Below, piece by piece: positions 1 to 11,527 of a DNA stretch of 64,000 bases. Under the pieces are notes generated by a model that was given only the letters and a program-made list of their open reading frames with translations, did not search any database and was not told the origin of the DNA. The stretch covers positions 1 through 64,000 of the forward strand of contig JAPZVO010000112.1 in NCBI GenBank assembly GCA_029962745.1. Reading direction: 5' to 3'. The stretch comes from Echinometra lucunter (taxonomy: Eukaryota; Echinodermata; Echinoidea; Camarodonta; Echinometridae). Made by a program: the position numbers and the translations under genes. The number at the start of each line of letters is the position of its first letter. Position 1 is the stretch's first letter.

Positions 1-44
1 GAATCTCTGATTAAGAAAAAAAGAAACAAAGAAAAGGACCAAAC

Positions 45-79
45 AAAACAAAATAAAACAAAACAAAACAAAACAAATG
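45..79. repeat. (AAAAC)n microsatellite
   Basis: Near-perfect AAAAC/AAAAT pentamer run in A-rich sequence. Confidence 0.85.
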
Positions 80-341
80 AAAAACACAAACAAAAAGTCA
101 CGAATTAACCTGATTAACCTGTACTGCTAATATTGCTACTTCTAGAACCTCTACTACAGTCCACAATACTGGCTCCTATTTTTCATTTTGTAATTGTTAA
201 TGAGTTTGCAGTTTGCAAAAAATAAATGTTTTGATAATTTATTTCAAAGTATTTTGTTAAGTTTGTAATAGTATTTTTTTCAATATTTTTTTTTCATCAT
301 TTTGCATTGCCTTCTCTGTTCTATATTTGGGAAAAATGAAC

Positions 342-536
342 GAAAAACTACTAGTACTACTCCTACTACTGCTACTACTACTAGTACTAGTACTGCTGCT
401 GCTAAACCTGCTACTACTACTATGCTGCTGCTGCTACTACTGCTGCTGCTGCTGCTACACTGCTGCTACTGCTGCTGCTACTACTACTACTGCTGTTATC
501 ACTACTACTAATACAGCTGCTATAACTACTTAGTAG

Positions 537-570
<34 letters not shown>

Positions 571-585
571 ACTACTACTCTGACT
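342..585. repeat. compound (CTA)/(CTG) trinucleotide microsatellite
   Basis: About 240 bp of interspersed CTA and CTG (TAC/TGC) triplets. The Leu-rich and Thr-rich ORFs reported here are products of the repeat and not genes. Confidence 0.9.
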
Positions 586-1762
586 TTTACTCATGACTGA
601 ATTCCGAATTGTATTCATGTTCTAGTGAAAACGTTTCCTGCTCCTGAATAAAGAGTCTGTATATATTACTGCCAAGAGTTTGAATAGCATCAGAACTGTC
701 TATATGCTTTATTTTTGTTTTACATCTTTTTGATAAACTTACCTATATTAGAGATAGGATACAGGAATACGTATTAACAACAATATAAAGAAATCAGATG
801 ATATCTCGCAGTGTGTCAATAACAAAACAAATTTTTAATGCTATTTATCTTACTCAATCAATGTCAGGTAGTAGAATTAAATGGACGACCGCCCTCTTCT
901 TTGAAGGAAAACTCAATTTTTATGTAGCAGAAGCTTCTTTTCTTTGTTTTTCTTTTGTGGGAAAGAGAGAAAATGAGTAAAGGCCTTGTCATGCTCTTTA
1001 ACCAATTCTATCTCCCTCCAAAGACAAAGCCATTGTGTCAGGTCGATCCTTTGTTTTCATTATTAGCCGGAAAGGCATTTACATGTACACCTGCTTGCAC
1101 AGTAATGGCCGGTTGTATATTTTTGCAATTTTTATTTTGTACCTTAGAAAAGAAAAAGTGTGTTTACTCATGCGAGAAATATTACTGAAACAGTTAAAAG
1201 AAAATTAAATTTCTTTTAGCTTGATTAATCCATTCAATTTTATTACGGTCTCATTTGAAAAAGAAATGGAACTGGGAAATGTGTTTACTTTCTTTTTTCG
1301 CTAAATTGATCAAAATAGCGCCCCCACTTGGTAATTTTTGAAAATATAGACTCTGCTGAACTGAAGAGACTAAATATCTCTATTTCTGTGGAAAATGTTT
1401 GATCAAATAATTAAAAAATGGGGGGGGGGGGTAGAATGTTAGTATTTTTCTATGTATCTCTTTATGATTTAGTAAATTGCGCCCCCAGTGGGTGCTTTGA
1501 GAGAATTGAAAGGTAGTAACTTGTATAGTTTGAGTTTTTCAATGTGCAAAATATTAAATGATCTGTCCATTAATGTATATATAAAAAATTGGGGTACATT
1601 GTGCCCCCCCCCCCCGCGTAGGAAGAGTAAAAATACCACGGGCATTATATTATAGGGTTAAATAGCAAAGTTTACCCCCCCCCCAAAAAAAAAAAAAAAA
1701 AAAAAAAATAGTATTTAAAAACAACCAATAAGAAAATTAATTTGTTTACTCAGGCACGACAT
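586..1762. other. no gene seen; low-complexity DNA
   Basis: AT-rich sequence with G, C and A homopolymers near 1421, 1604 and 1674-1708, and two GCGCCCCCA-headed repeats near 1318 and 1479. The short ORFs at 798-1188 show no recognisable features. Confidence 0.6.
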
Positions 1763-2308
1763 ATTCAGATTCAGATTCATTTATTTCATTCACCATAAAC
1801 ATACATAAATATGACAAATGCACATGAAATGAAAAATGACAACATAAAATAATTACAAGGTAAGAGGTTAAAAGAACACTTTTACATAAGATACATTTTA
1901 TGGGGATTGGGGTCAACAAAAAGACCTATTAGCCTTATAAGAAGCTGACCTTTAAGTACGAAAAATCAAAAGCAAATATATCTGATGCACAAAAGGTTGA
2001 CAGAAAGAAGTACATATACAAAGAACAAAAAAAAAAATCAATCAAATCATGCATACTCACAAAATGGGACTTGAAATTATTTTTAAAACTCTTCAAAGAA
2101 AGAATGTTTCTTATAGTGGTTGGGACATTGTTCCAAAATATGGGACCTTTAAAAAATTATTTTTTAAAAATGCATTTAGTTCTTATCTTGGGTAAATGAA
2201 AAGTGTATTACGAGTGTTATATTAATAAAAGGTACTGTTGAGAGAAAATTTGGAGAGTAAATATGTGGTAATAATCCTTTAGAACACATAAACAATATTG
2301 AAAAGATA
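1763..2308 (-). pseudogene. CR1-like non-LTR retrotransposon, 3' end (RT C-terminus, 3' UTR)
   Basis: Read on the minus strand, 2308 to about 2040 encodes broken pieces of the C-terminal tail of a CR1/Jockey-type reverse transcriptase: a KGLLPHIYSPNF segment, a YNTR motif, then GPIFWNNVPTTIRN and LKSFKNNFKSHF. The pieces fall in different frames with stops between. The element ends at 1763-1790 in a GAATCT/TGAATG tail, as such LINEs do. The 5' side is cut by a (CAA)n run. It is an old truncated copy. Confidence 0.75.
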
Positions 2309-2311
2309 TAC

Positions 2312-2342
<31 letters not shown>

Positions 2343-2344
2343 CG
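2309..2344. repeat. (CAA)n microsatellite
   Basis: About ten CAA triplets next to the 5' truncation of the LINE fragment. Confidence 0.9.
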
Positions 2345-3543
2345 ACAGCAACAACATTCCTTAATTAATTGAGATAGACTTTTCGGAACATGACAAATTC
2401 CAAGTCTTTTTTTTTTAGATAATAAACAATTCTGATCAAGTCTGAATTTCGTATCATTTTATAAAAAGTTACCTTTACTCATTCAAACATGAAATATCTT
2501 AAAGAAAACTTGATGTCGCTTGACAAAAGAGGCCCTGTGCTATGGTGAGAATTTTTGAAGGACGCATCGGATATCTGTATATATTTAGGTTAATGAGTAT
2601 ATCAACAATCTGCGTACATATAGGTGTTGGAATTCATCTGATCTTAAGAGCAATAAAAAACTGATTGCAATACTAATCCGCTCCCAGAATAATTTTCCTT
2701 TAAAAGTCAAAGAAAAAGGCATACATTGCTAATCACGTTCTCTACACATCACCATCCAAACCCTGGCATGTTAATGACGCCCTTATGTTGACTTGTTACA
2801 AATTAACGTTCTCCTTTTGAAAAGGCATCTGAAAGCTTTCAGATAATAGAACTCAGAAAGGAATGGAGCGGTCAAAGTCTGATTACTCTCCTGATCTATG
2901 AGCTAATAACAATGATTTTTTTTTTCATTCTGGACCCATTTAATCCAGATTTCACCAAAATTCTTTGTTTTCGTTTTGAAAAACTTCTCATATGCAGGGA
3001 TTTTAGTGTGTTACTTTGTAAACTTCCTATGTTTCTATAAAATCACCTGCACTAACACTGTATTCTTCCTTGGCAAATTTTCAAAGCTTCTCAATTTGCA
3101 TAAAATCTCTCGCAATCACACTCTATAATTCTTTCTCTTCTAATTTAAAAGTAAACAGAATTTGATGTTACCCATGATCACTCGCCTTATTTCATTTATC
3201 TCTTCTTTTGGGGGGAATGGTTTGGGGCATTATGTCATTTTCCCAATCAAAAAATATAATGAAAATTTTGGTTAAATTTGCGTACTTCTTGTATATGTAA
3301 TCAGTCTGATGCAGAGAATGAATTGGAGATTTAGCACTTTTAATTCACCAGCAATAGCCTCTGAAAGCGATTACCTGAAAATCGTTATCCAAATGCTTTC
3401 TTTCAGTGACCTTTATTAAAGCAGAATGAAACACAGGCATCAGTATTTTCTTAGTGAAGGGAAGAGTAAACAGTGAAAGTTTGAGTAACATCAGATAATT
3501 TTTTCAAGAGATTTATATTTTTTTCTAGTTTTCATAAAACCTT
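2345..3543. other. no gene seen
   Basis: AT-rich unique-looking sequence with no convincing ORF, RNA gene or repeat. Confidence 0.5.
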
Positions 3544-3640
3544 ATGAATGAGATCCTAAAGTTGGCAACTGTGCCAACATTTGTGATGTCATTGTGGATA
3601 ACTCTCCATTCATTTCGTGCTATCTATGAGTATGTCCATA
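3544..3640 (+). mobile_element. fragment of the MITE family also at 59609
   Basis: The segment around 3549-3625 (GTTGGCAACTGTGCCA, then TTTGTGATGTCATTGTGGA and CTCTCCA) matches the left end of the inverted-repeat element at 59609-59922. Only one end is visible. Confidence 0.5.
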
Positions 3641-3876
3641 CTTTTATAATGAAAAAAATGGGGGTATGGAGGCCAATCAGAGGCACTGGAATGATTCTTC
3701 CATATAGCTCAAGCAAGTTGAGTATGTTGATAGAGGGGACTTGTACAATAGCAAGTTGTATTGCTTTGAAAACAATTTTTTTGTATATATTTTTTTCTTT
3801 ATGAATGTTTACATGAAATCTAATATATCCCATATAAAACTCCTTTGTGTGTGTATGTGTGATTTTGTTTTAATAG

Positions 3877-4224
3877 GTTCAAATAGGACCGAAGGAGAAA
3901 GCCCAGCAAAGAACAGAGGTGAAAGAGGGAGACGTGGTGGCTACCTACTTATAAAAGTATAGTACACACTGGCCTCAAGTTGGGCGTGTATGTGACGTTC
4001 AAACAGCCACCATCGATTTGGAATGGTATACAGGTACCTTAACTTCAAATTGGAAGGAGGTGAAGGTTGCAGTGCAGGGACAGCGGGGCAGGAGACAGCT
4101 TTGGATGGAGACCATCCCATCAGATGCCGTTATTCTATCTCCGTTCAAGCTGACTCCTGGAGAGAAACTCCCGCTGCAGATAATGAATGCGCTGAGAGAG
4201 AAACACAAAGACTATTTTGAATAG
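3877..4224 (+). pseudogene. transposon-derived C-terminal exon with one internal stop
   Basis: After a TTTTAATAG acceptor, one frame reads 115 codons to TAG at 4222 with a single internal TAA at 3952. The sequence contains a WPQVGRVCDV segment, a DLEWYTGTLTSNWK segment, and WMETIPSDAVILSPFKLT. This layout (PQ-x-G-x-V, then LEW-[YF]-x-G, then an IP-x-[DS]-A-[IV] strand) resembles the C-terminal region of transposon-related uncharacterised proteins common in marine invertebrates. I cannot name the superfamily. No upstream exon was recognised. It is most likely a relic. Confidence 0.5.
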
Positions 4225-7057
4225 GTCCTTCACTCTTATGTATAACACTAGTATTACAGGGAAAGCTCAATATAACGAGACCATTAGGACACTTGTATTT
4301 TACTTGTTGAGGTGATCAGTGGGGTAAAAAAGTAAAAATGAATGAACATGCAGAATTTCCCACAAAAATAACTTATGAAATTTGAACTTTCAGAATATAA
4401 CTAATTTATGGGGTACATGTGATATTTCGGAGGTTAATTAAGGCTTAAGTAATAAACATCATCCCTAAAATACATCAAAGGTGCTTCTTTCAAAACCAGA
4501 AATATGAATATAATGGAGTCGATGAATATGAATTCAATCTTTGTTAAATATATATACATTAGTTTTACCTTCGTTTACCAAAATTAAGCTTTTTTCAGAC
4601 AAAAATGCATTAACGCATTCTAGTTTCATTCAAATTTGATGAAATTTTCAAAGAAGAATTGTTTTTGTCATAAAGAAAAGACTAATGATGAGAATAGGAT
4701 ATACCTGTACTATGAAAAAAAAAATCAGTGTGTAAAAACTGACTTTGAAGTTTTTATTTTCTGCATCATGACAGCAATTTGCTTGAAAAGAGATCATTAA
4801 ATTGTAGTTTATACTTTCTACCTTTATTTGTGAATAAGGGATACACCTGCTCACTTCTCAGTAGTGTTGGCAACTTTGACTATTGGAAATCTTCAAGTAT
4901 TCATGATTTTACCAAAATAGTATATGATACTTCTTGCTTTAGTCATATGTTAAAGATACAATTGATATTTTTTGCATTCCTTTGAAGAATAAGCTTTCCA
5001 AGAGTATGTAGTTTGTAGGGGGTAAATTGTATGTATCAAGAGATATTCAAATTTTACTCTGGAGCTTATATATGCACTTAGTTTACCCCACTGGCCATCT
5101 TAAAGCCGTTACCTCATATCAGAACATTAAAAAGTGCACATATGGGACTACATATGCCCTTATGAATATGCACAGATCTGTTTCCGCCGTTTTGTAAACT
5201 CATTTTACAACTATAAATGCATTGATGAAAATTTCGTCCTCTGATTTAGGTAATAACATTCTTGGTTGTGATATCAAAAAAGGATTTATGTGCACTATTT
5301 TCAGATGCTAAAGGTACCAATGACGAGTGAAGCTATCGCACCTGTTTTCTTATGAACATTTATATGGAAGACACTGTACCTCTATGGGTTAAAGACTTTG
5401 CTCTATATTGATGATTACTAAGCTTAATGTGTATGTAAAATTTCATGAGCATTCCTCAAAAAAATAATTAAATAGTTCAATCCACAAGATTTTCACCTGA
5501 TTTATTGAGCATTGCTCTAATACTGAGGAAGTACGTAGTTCTATGCACAAGATTTGCTACGGAACGATCGGCTAGCTGCTCGATGATTCCTATATCCTTT
5601 AAACTTTGTTTTGAAGGGGTCTGAATATTGTTCAGTGGAGCTATTGAGAAAGCATAGTACTGTGAAGTAAACTACTTTTTATTGTAAAAAAATGTCGTGG
5701 ATAAGCAATCTACTGCCCTATCTGACAGCACCAGTCTTTAGTCAGTTTACTTGATGCATTCTTAAAAAAAAAAGAAAAAAAAAAAACATACGAGAAAAAA
5801 GAAGACAACCTTGGTCTTGATAACAATTTGGAAGTATATGCACATGCAGAGTTGGCATATTTGAAAACGAAGCGTTTTAAATGCCTTTTCAATCCACCTG
5901 TTTTTTTTTGTTTTTTTTAAGGGGAAACATGCTTAAGCCACCCTATAGACTTCAGTACATGTATTATAAAAACTATTAACACGACGGAGAGGATGAACAG
6001 AATGGACAAATAAACAGTTCATTATTTCAAGCTCCACAATTGTTGTGGGAGACATAAGAAATTTCTTCACTGCTGTCATGTGAAATAAGTACATGTGCTT
6101 AAGCATGTGACACCCGTTCTTCATATTTGTACATGATAACATTGAAGGGATGTTCTTTTGAATATCAGAACCACTGTGAAGGGTAAAATAAGTTGTTTAT
6201 TTCGTCTACTTTCTTTGTCATGTTCATAGTGAAATTTCAATGATTTTTGTTCAGTGTTTAAGTATTTTCATGCTTAAAATACTTGGTTTTGTATTTTGCT
6301 ACACTTTATGCATGATTCCACAATGGTACAGTATATTATAGACGTCACTTTTCTGGCATCGGCGTCATCAGTAATCATACTGTAATAACTATAACATTCT
6401 ATGGATTTGAGGTAAAATTACCAAATTCATGTCACAGGTACATCTCTTGAAGCCACAGGTCAAGTTTGAAAATGTGTTGGATCCGACCAAGTTGAAAGGT
6501 CACAAAGTCAATAAATTTTCTGCAAAATGCATTGTAATGACAATAACTTTTTAAAGAAAGAACTAGAATCACCATTATTTGTCTTGAAACAGATGTAAGT
6601 TAATTAAGTTCTTTTGGATTCAATGCTAGCAACCATGGTAACATTGTTCCTCCATAAAATTGGCCCATTATGACGGTTCACATGGAATCGGGGAAAAAGG
6701 GGTTCTGAACATTTTGAAAAGCAGCAATGATTTGGCAAATAGTTGCATATTTTAGCAAAATGCAATTGTCACTTACATTATGTCTCAAAAAAGTAGCCAA
6801 CTTTTTGCAGTTATTTGAGAGGTTGTTGCTTATTTTAATGGCAAGACCTGATATTGCTCGTTTCATCAGAAAAATTTGAGAGAAAATCAGAATATTTGCA
6901 AGCAATAACCCTATGACATACCAGCTCATGTGGAACTCCAAAAAAAGAATGTTTCATAATTTAATGCAAGGAAAAAAAGCAGCTCATATGACATCCTGTG
7001 CACTGAACTGAAGCATCAGTCTGTTTTCATACTTTGCAGAAGCACACAATACATTAG
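4225..7057. other. no gene seen; one small dispersed-repeat match
   Basis: Short ORFs only. Positions 5436-5505 (TTTCATGAGCATT, then AATAGTTCAATCCACAAGAT) match the 155 bp repeat family at 63490-64000. Confidence 0.5.
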
Positions 7058-7108
7058 CTGTAGCTGTACTCTGACGAGTTGTCTGCACTCGTCAGAGTAC
7101 AGCTACAG
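7058..7108. repeat. perfect 21 bp stem, 9 nt loop hairpin
   Basis: CTGTAGCTGTACTCTGACGAG at 7058-7078 is exactly reverse-complemented at 7088-7108. A third partial copy of the arm (ACTCGTCAGAGTGCAG) follows near 7127. Confidence 0.95.
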
Positions 7109-7744
7109 TTTTACATGTTACGATGCACTCGTCAGAGTGCAGATAAAGATATCTGTGGTATTACACATTTTCTTCGCTCAGAATGATGCCATCAATGGCA
7201 ATTGAATGTTTCTCATCATGGCAACCAGTGAGCACTTTTTTTTTTGTTTCAGTTGTTTACCTGAAATTTGCATCAAGGGTACATTCATTGACGAGCAGAT
7301 TTAAACAGAATGCTTCAATTTTAGTAATTTGAAAAGTGTGTCAATGGTCTATGTATATAAAAAATAGCAAATGCTGCCTGGTGTATTGCTTTAATTGTAA
7401 CTTCATCTCACCTTAAAAGTAAAATGTAATAATACCTGGGGGAAAAATTTCACACTTGTTGCTGAGGTGACAAAACGTTTATCTCCAATTTCGTTGAAAA
7501 TCACTTTGTATATTAATCTCCAGATATTAGTCAAGTTATGTCCTGTCCAAATTTAGCTTTCTTACCCAGAAAATGAAGACACCACATCATCTCGAAATAA
7601 AGGCGATCCCATGGGTTATGTGCTTTGGCCGCCATGTTTTTTTCGCTTTACTAGACGTATGACATTTCAGAGATACAAGGTTTTGTCACCCAGGCAGTGA
7701 GTCCTCTAGGTAGGCAATATTTGTATAACATACAGTAAGCATTA

Positions 7745-8032
7745 TTGATATGTATAAGCTTATACAATGTGGAGAATGATCGACTGGTACAAGGTTACAC
7801 ACTTGGAGCATTATTGACTTGTACATGCGTAAGCTTATACACTTTGGAGTATTATGACTTGTATAAGCTAATACTCTTTGGAGCATTATTGACAAGTATA
7901 AGCTTATACACTTGGAGCAATACTGATGTGTATAAGCTTATACCCTTTGGGGTATTATCGACTTGTATAAGCTTATGCAACTTGGGAGCATTATCGACTC
8001 GTACAAGCTTATACACTTTGGAGCGTTAATTA
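7745..8032. repeat. 35-39 bp minisatellite with TATAAGCTTATA cores
   Basis: About eight diverged units of the form CTTGTATAAGCTTATACACT followed by TTGGAGCATTATTGA. Each is centred on a palindromic AAGCTT. Overlapping ORFs on both strands (7686-8029) are repeat products. Confidence 0.9.
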
Positions 8033-8807
8033 TGTGTCAAGAGCAATAGGATGTTTGCTGCTCTCAATGTTCGATACATGTATATACTCACATTGTATAT
8101 CTATTTAAACTTGCATTAAAAAGGTTTAATTACCATTTTAAATGAATTCATATATATTCCATTGAATTATATATGTTGTTTGACTGAATAAAGCAAAAAA
8201 TTCTATTCCATGGTGTTATTGAAATGTATTTTTAAATTCTTGTATATTTTGTGTACATAGTGAAGGCGAGAGCAATGACAACTGGGATAGCATAAGAGAG
8301 TTCACTGAGAAAATTTACATCTTTTAATACCCAATTTTACCTTTGCTTCTCATTTAATTAATATTACTTCTCTTATTTTCAGTTAGTTATTCTAACATCC
8401 TTTTTTTAAAATCTTTTGTTTCGTTATAATGCATCAGTTCTATACGAAAAATTCACAGAATGCGTGAATTTTGACAGTCCATTTTCCAGTTTTTTGTCCA
8501 GAATGAAAAACAAATTATTGTTTATTCCGTTCATGCATACCAGTTACGTGAAAAAAGCCACTTTTAGTGGACCTGCGAACCTGCAAATGGGTGAATATGA
8601 ATGGAAACTTCACATATGAGTGAACACATTCATTTTTCTCTTCCAAATTACAAGAGCAAAAATTGCTAAAATTGACAATTTGGCATTCATCCACAACGAT
8701 GGGAACAAAAGATCAAATCAAACACTGAGAGGCTTGGCTGGAATTACATAATTGAGCCTTTGTTCCCCATATCTCTACCCCCCGCTCTCTACCCCCCCCC
8801 CCCCCCC

Positions 8808-8838
<31 letters not shown>

Positions 8839-10910
8839 TAAAACAGAGAGAAAGAGAAGAAGAAGAAGCTTTTGCTATGTCCAAATTCAAATAATATCTG
8901 AAGTAACCAACATTGGTGAATGCCCGAAAGGTGACGTTTTTAATTGACGACTTCATGAAGGTATCAATTTATGAACTTATGACTCAAATGTAATGACAGT
9001 ATATGGTTACTCAGTGGCTTGGTTATCAAAAATCATTCAGTTACCCTTGTGTCTACTCCAGATGTCATGAACATTTTGGACTTTGCAAAAGCTTTTTTTT
9101 TTCTTTATTTTTCCTGGTGGAGGGGGCTGTAAAAAGAGATTTAGAGAGCAAAGGCTCTTTATTATGCCGTTTCATTGTGTAAGTTTAGTCTTTGCTCCCA
9201 TTGTTATGTGGAAGGGCATTTACACATGAATGGCAAACTGCCCATTTTGTAATTTTACTTTTGTACCTTTGATTTTCATCAAAGTCTTCTAAGATAAATC
9301 TGAACTTGAAAAAGTGTTAACTTTCTTTTTTGTTGAGTGTGTAGTATGGGAATAAAAGCCGACCACAACAGCGATCCGTACTTTCTAGCCCCTGCCTTAT
9401 AGTATCAAAATGAGTTAAATCCATGCATACAGGTGTATTCGTATTATATTTTGATATTTAAATTCAAAGATGTCAGCAAATGCATCGTTTTTAATGCAAA
9501 CAATGATTGTTCTCTTGCAAATTCTTTTGAAATATTATTCAACAATTTCTAATTCATACTTAACGGTATTTGGTAACTAAAATGTAAATAATTTATTTCT
9601 GAGACGATACAAAAGAGCATGATTACAACACTAGCAGGATTCAACATTTAAGATTTTAGATAGATTCAAGATCTGTTTATGAATTTGACAAGTGATACCT
9701 TTGAAATTTGTTCCCTAATTTTCAAAACTTGTAAGAGTAATATTTAACCCACTCAAGAATATAGATGTGATTATAATTTGATGTCTCTACAAAAACTATC
9801 ATACACTTTTTTGTTTGAGCTAATTTATAGTTTGGGCAATAGACTATCACCTATACTATGTATATGTATTCGCTTATGAATACAATAATAACAATAATAA
9901 TACTAATAATGATAATGATAATAATAATAATAATGATGATAATAACGATGATAATAATAGATTGAAGAAAGTTCGTTGCTCAAAACAATTCTAAAATGTC
10001 TAAAAGAAGTCTTTCCTTATGTGAGTTTAACAAACATGAATTCATGTATTTGTATTTATTGTGAATCATTTATGTACAAGCATCTACCATAGAATAAACC
10101 CTCCAAACGTATTGCTTGAAAAAAATGACAAAGGATTCCATTTTTTTGTCAAACAAAATTTTAAACAAGGGGTCTCTAACATTTTTTTTTTAGTTAAAAG
10201 GGAACCTTAAGTCGTTGGTTTTAACTTTTTCTTTATTAAAGTCGGATTCAAGTATGTCTGGTACCTTAATCGAATAGAGTCGCAGATAACTTCACAACCT
10301 ACTCAGCGTCTAGAAGCGTTGATTAAGGACAGTTGGTCGGGAAATGTTGATTTTTTTTCACTTGGTAAATCACCATGATCAAGGTTAGAAGGATAATTTG
10401 TTACATAACATTAGTGCTACAGTTTCAAAACCAAATAGACGTTAAAAAAGATAATAATTTGATGTTTTGTGGATATGCGCGAAGTGATGCACTGTCCATT
10501 GACCATGTTGAGGTGATTTTGTTTTCCCATTATTCAGGGTAAACAGCGAACTGCTGACAATGAAATAAAGTAATAGACCTGTTTGCCGAATTTTTGCAAG
10601 GAAAGGCTTGAAAAAAGAATGGAAAGCACATTTTCATTTTCATCGGCCAATTGACTGTCATAAACGACTGTAATGCTTTCCATAATATTTTTCTTTTGTT
10701 CTTTCATACAAAGTTTCAATGTATCAATTTGAATTTTGTAGACTGTCTGAAATATGGCTATACTGTAGAGAGTCAACGATAATTTCCGAATTGAGAGAGA
10801 GATAGAAAGAGAGAGACACTTAATCAACAAAAGAGGGGGAAAATCGAATTGGAAAGTAATACAATGAAAAAAGGAGTGAAAAGTGAACAGAGAAAGAGAG
10901 GGATGCATTA
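8033..10910. other. no gene seen; simple repeats
   Basis: Contains a C-run/A-run/(TA)n tract at 8788-8842 and an (ATA/ATG) trinucleotide tract at 9882-9960. The ORFs at 8416 and 10534 have no recognisable family features. Confidence 0.5.
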
Positions 10911-11060
10911 CACTCTCAGAAAAGTTAGCTAAAATGCTATTAGGTTGGTTACAATAATTATGAACCGACTAATTGTCGGTTGATATCGGCATTTGATTTA
11001 TATATGGTTTTTCTAACCAACAGCTGATCGGTAACCAACCTTATGATTTTTCTTAGAGTG
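10911..11060. mobile_element. 150 bp MITE, TIR CACTCTnAGAAAA, TA flanks
   Basis: Starts CACTCTCAGAAAAG and ends in the inverse (CTTAGAGTG), with TA immediately outside at 10909-10910 and 11061-11062. Inner arms carry GGTTGGTTA and TAACCAACC. A longer relative is at 14032-14243. The TA duplication suggests Tc1/mariner-type mobilisation. Confidence 0.75.
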
Positions 11061-11398
11061 TAGAGATCTAACTCAATAGATTTGTAGTAAAATGGCAAAA
11101 CGAACCAAAGCATTTTTTTTTCTTCGAACCTCGACTTTTTTCGAAAACTAGGTCAGCCGAGTGAATTTAGAAATAGTTCCATTGCTCGTAGTAGTAGAAT
11201 GTAACATTGTTTTGTCAGCTAGTCATTGTTTCCGTTCCTAAATAAGTAACATCCTAACATCCTAATATCCTAATATCCTACATCGTACTAAATCGGACCA
11301 GCCGGTCAGATCTTTATCCGTCACCAATTCACTTGTCGAAGACAGTCATGATCGGCTGCACTTTATACAGCAGTCGCATCTGTTGACTCTTGGTGATC

Positions 11399-11527
11399 TC
11401 AATTTACCCATTTTCTTGGTGTGTAGCCGGGCTCCTTTTTGATGAAGCCGCCGTCGATACACGAGTAGGCCATGTGGAGTAGAGACTCTTCCTTATTAAT
11501 TTCGCTCTCAACGAGTGGTTTGCCATG
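11399..11527 (-). CDS. terminal exon E of DFR-like gene
   Basis: The exon starts after TTTTCCAG and encodes 42 residues plus TGA. The segment SLLHMAYSCIDGGFIKK with PGYTPRK matches the conserved end of DFR-like reductases (S-[LM]-x-x-M-A-x-S-x-I-[DE]-x-G-[FL]-x-x-K-x-P-G-Y). The open frame begins exactly at the splice border in phase 0, as exon D requires. I saw no AATAAA on the minus strand in the first few hundred bases after the stop, so the polyadenylation site is not defined. Confidence 0.82.
   Translation of the reverse strand, partial: HGKPLVESEINKEESLLHMAYSCIDGGFIKKEPGYTPRKWVN

Noticed and set aside
7745..8029. 94-codon ORF with repeated YTLE-like units
   Set aside because: Product of the AAGCTT minisatellite; the opposite strand is open too.
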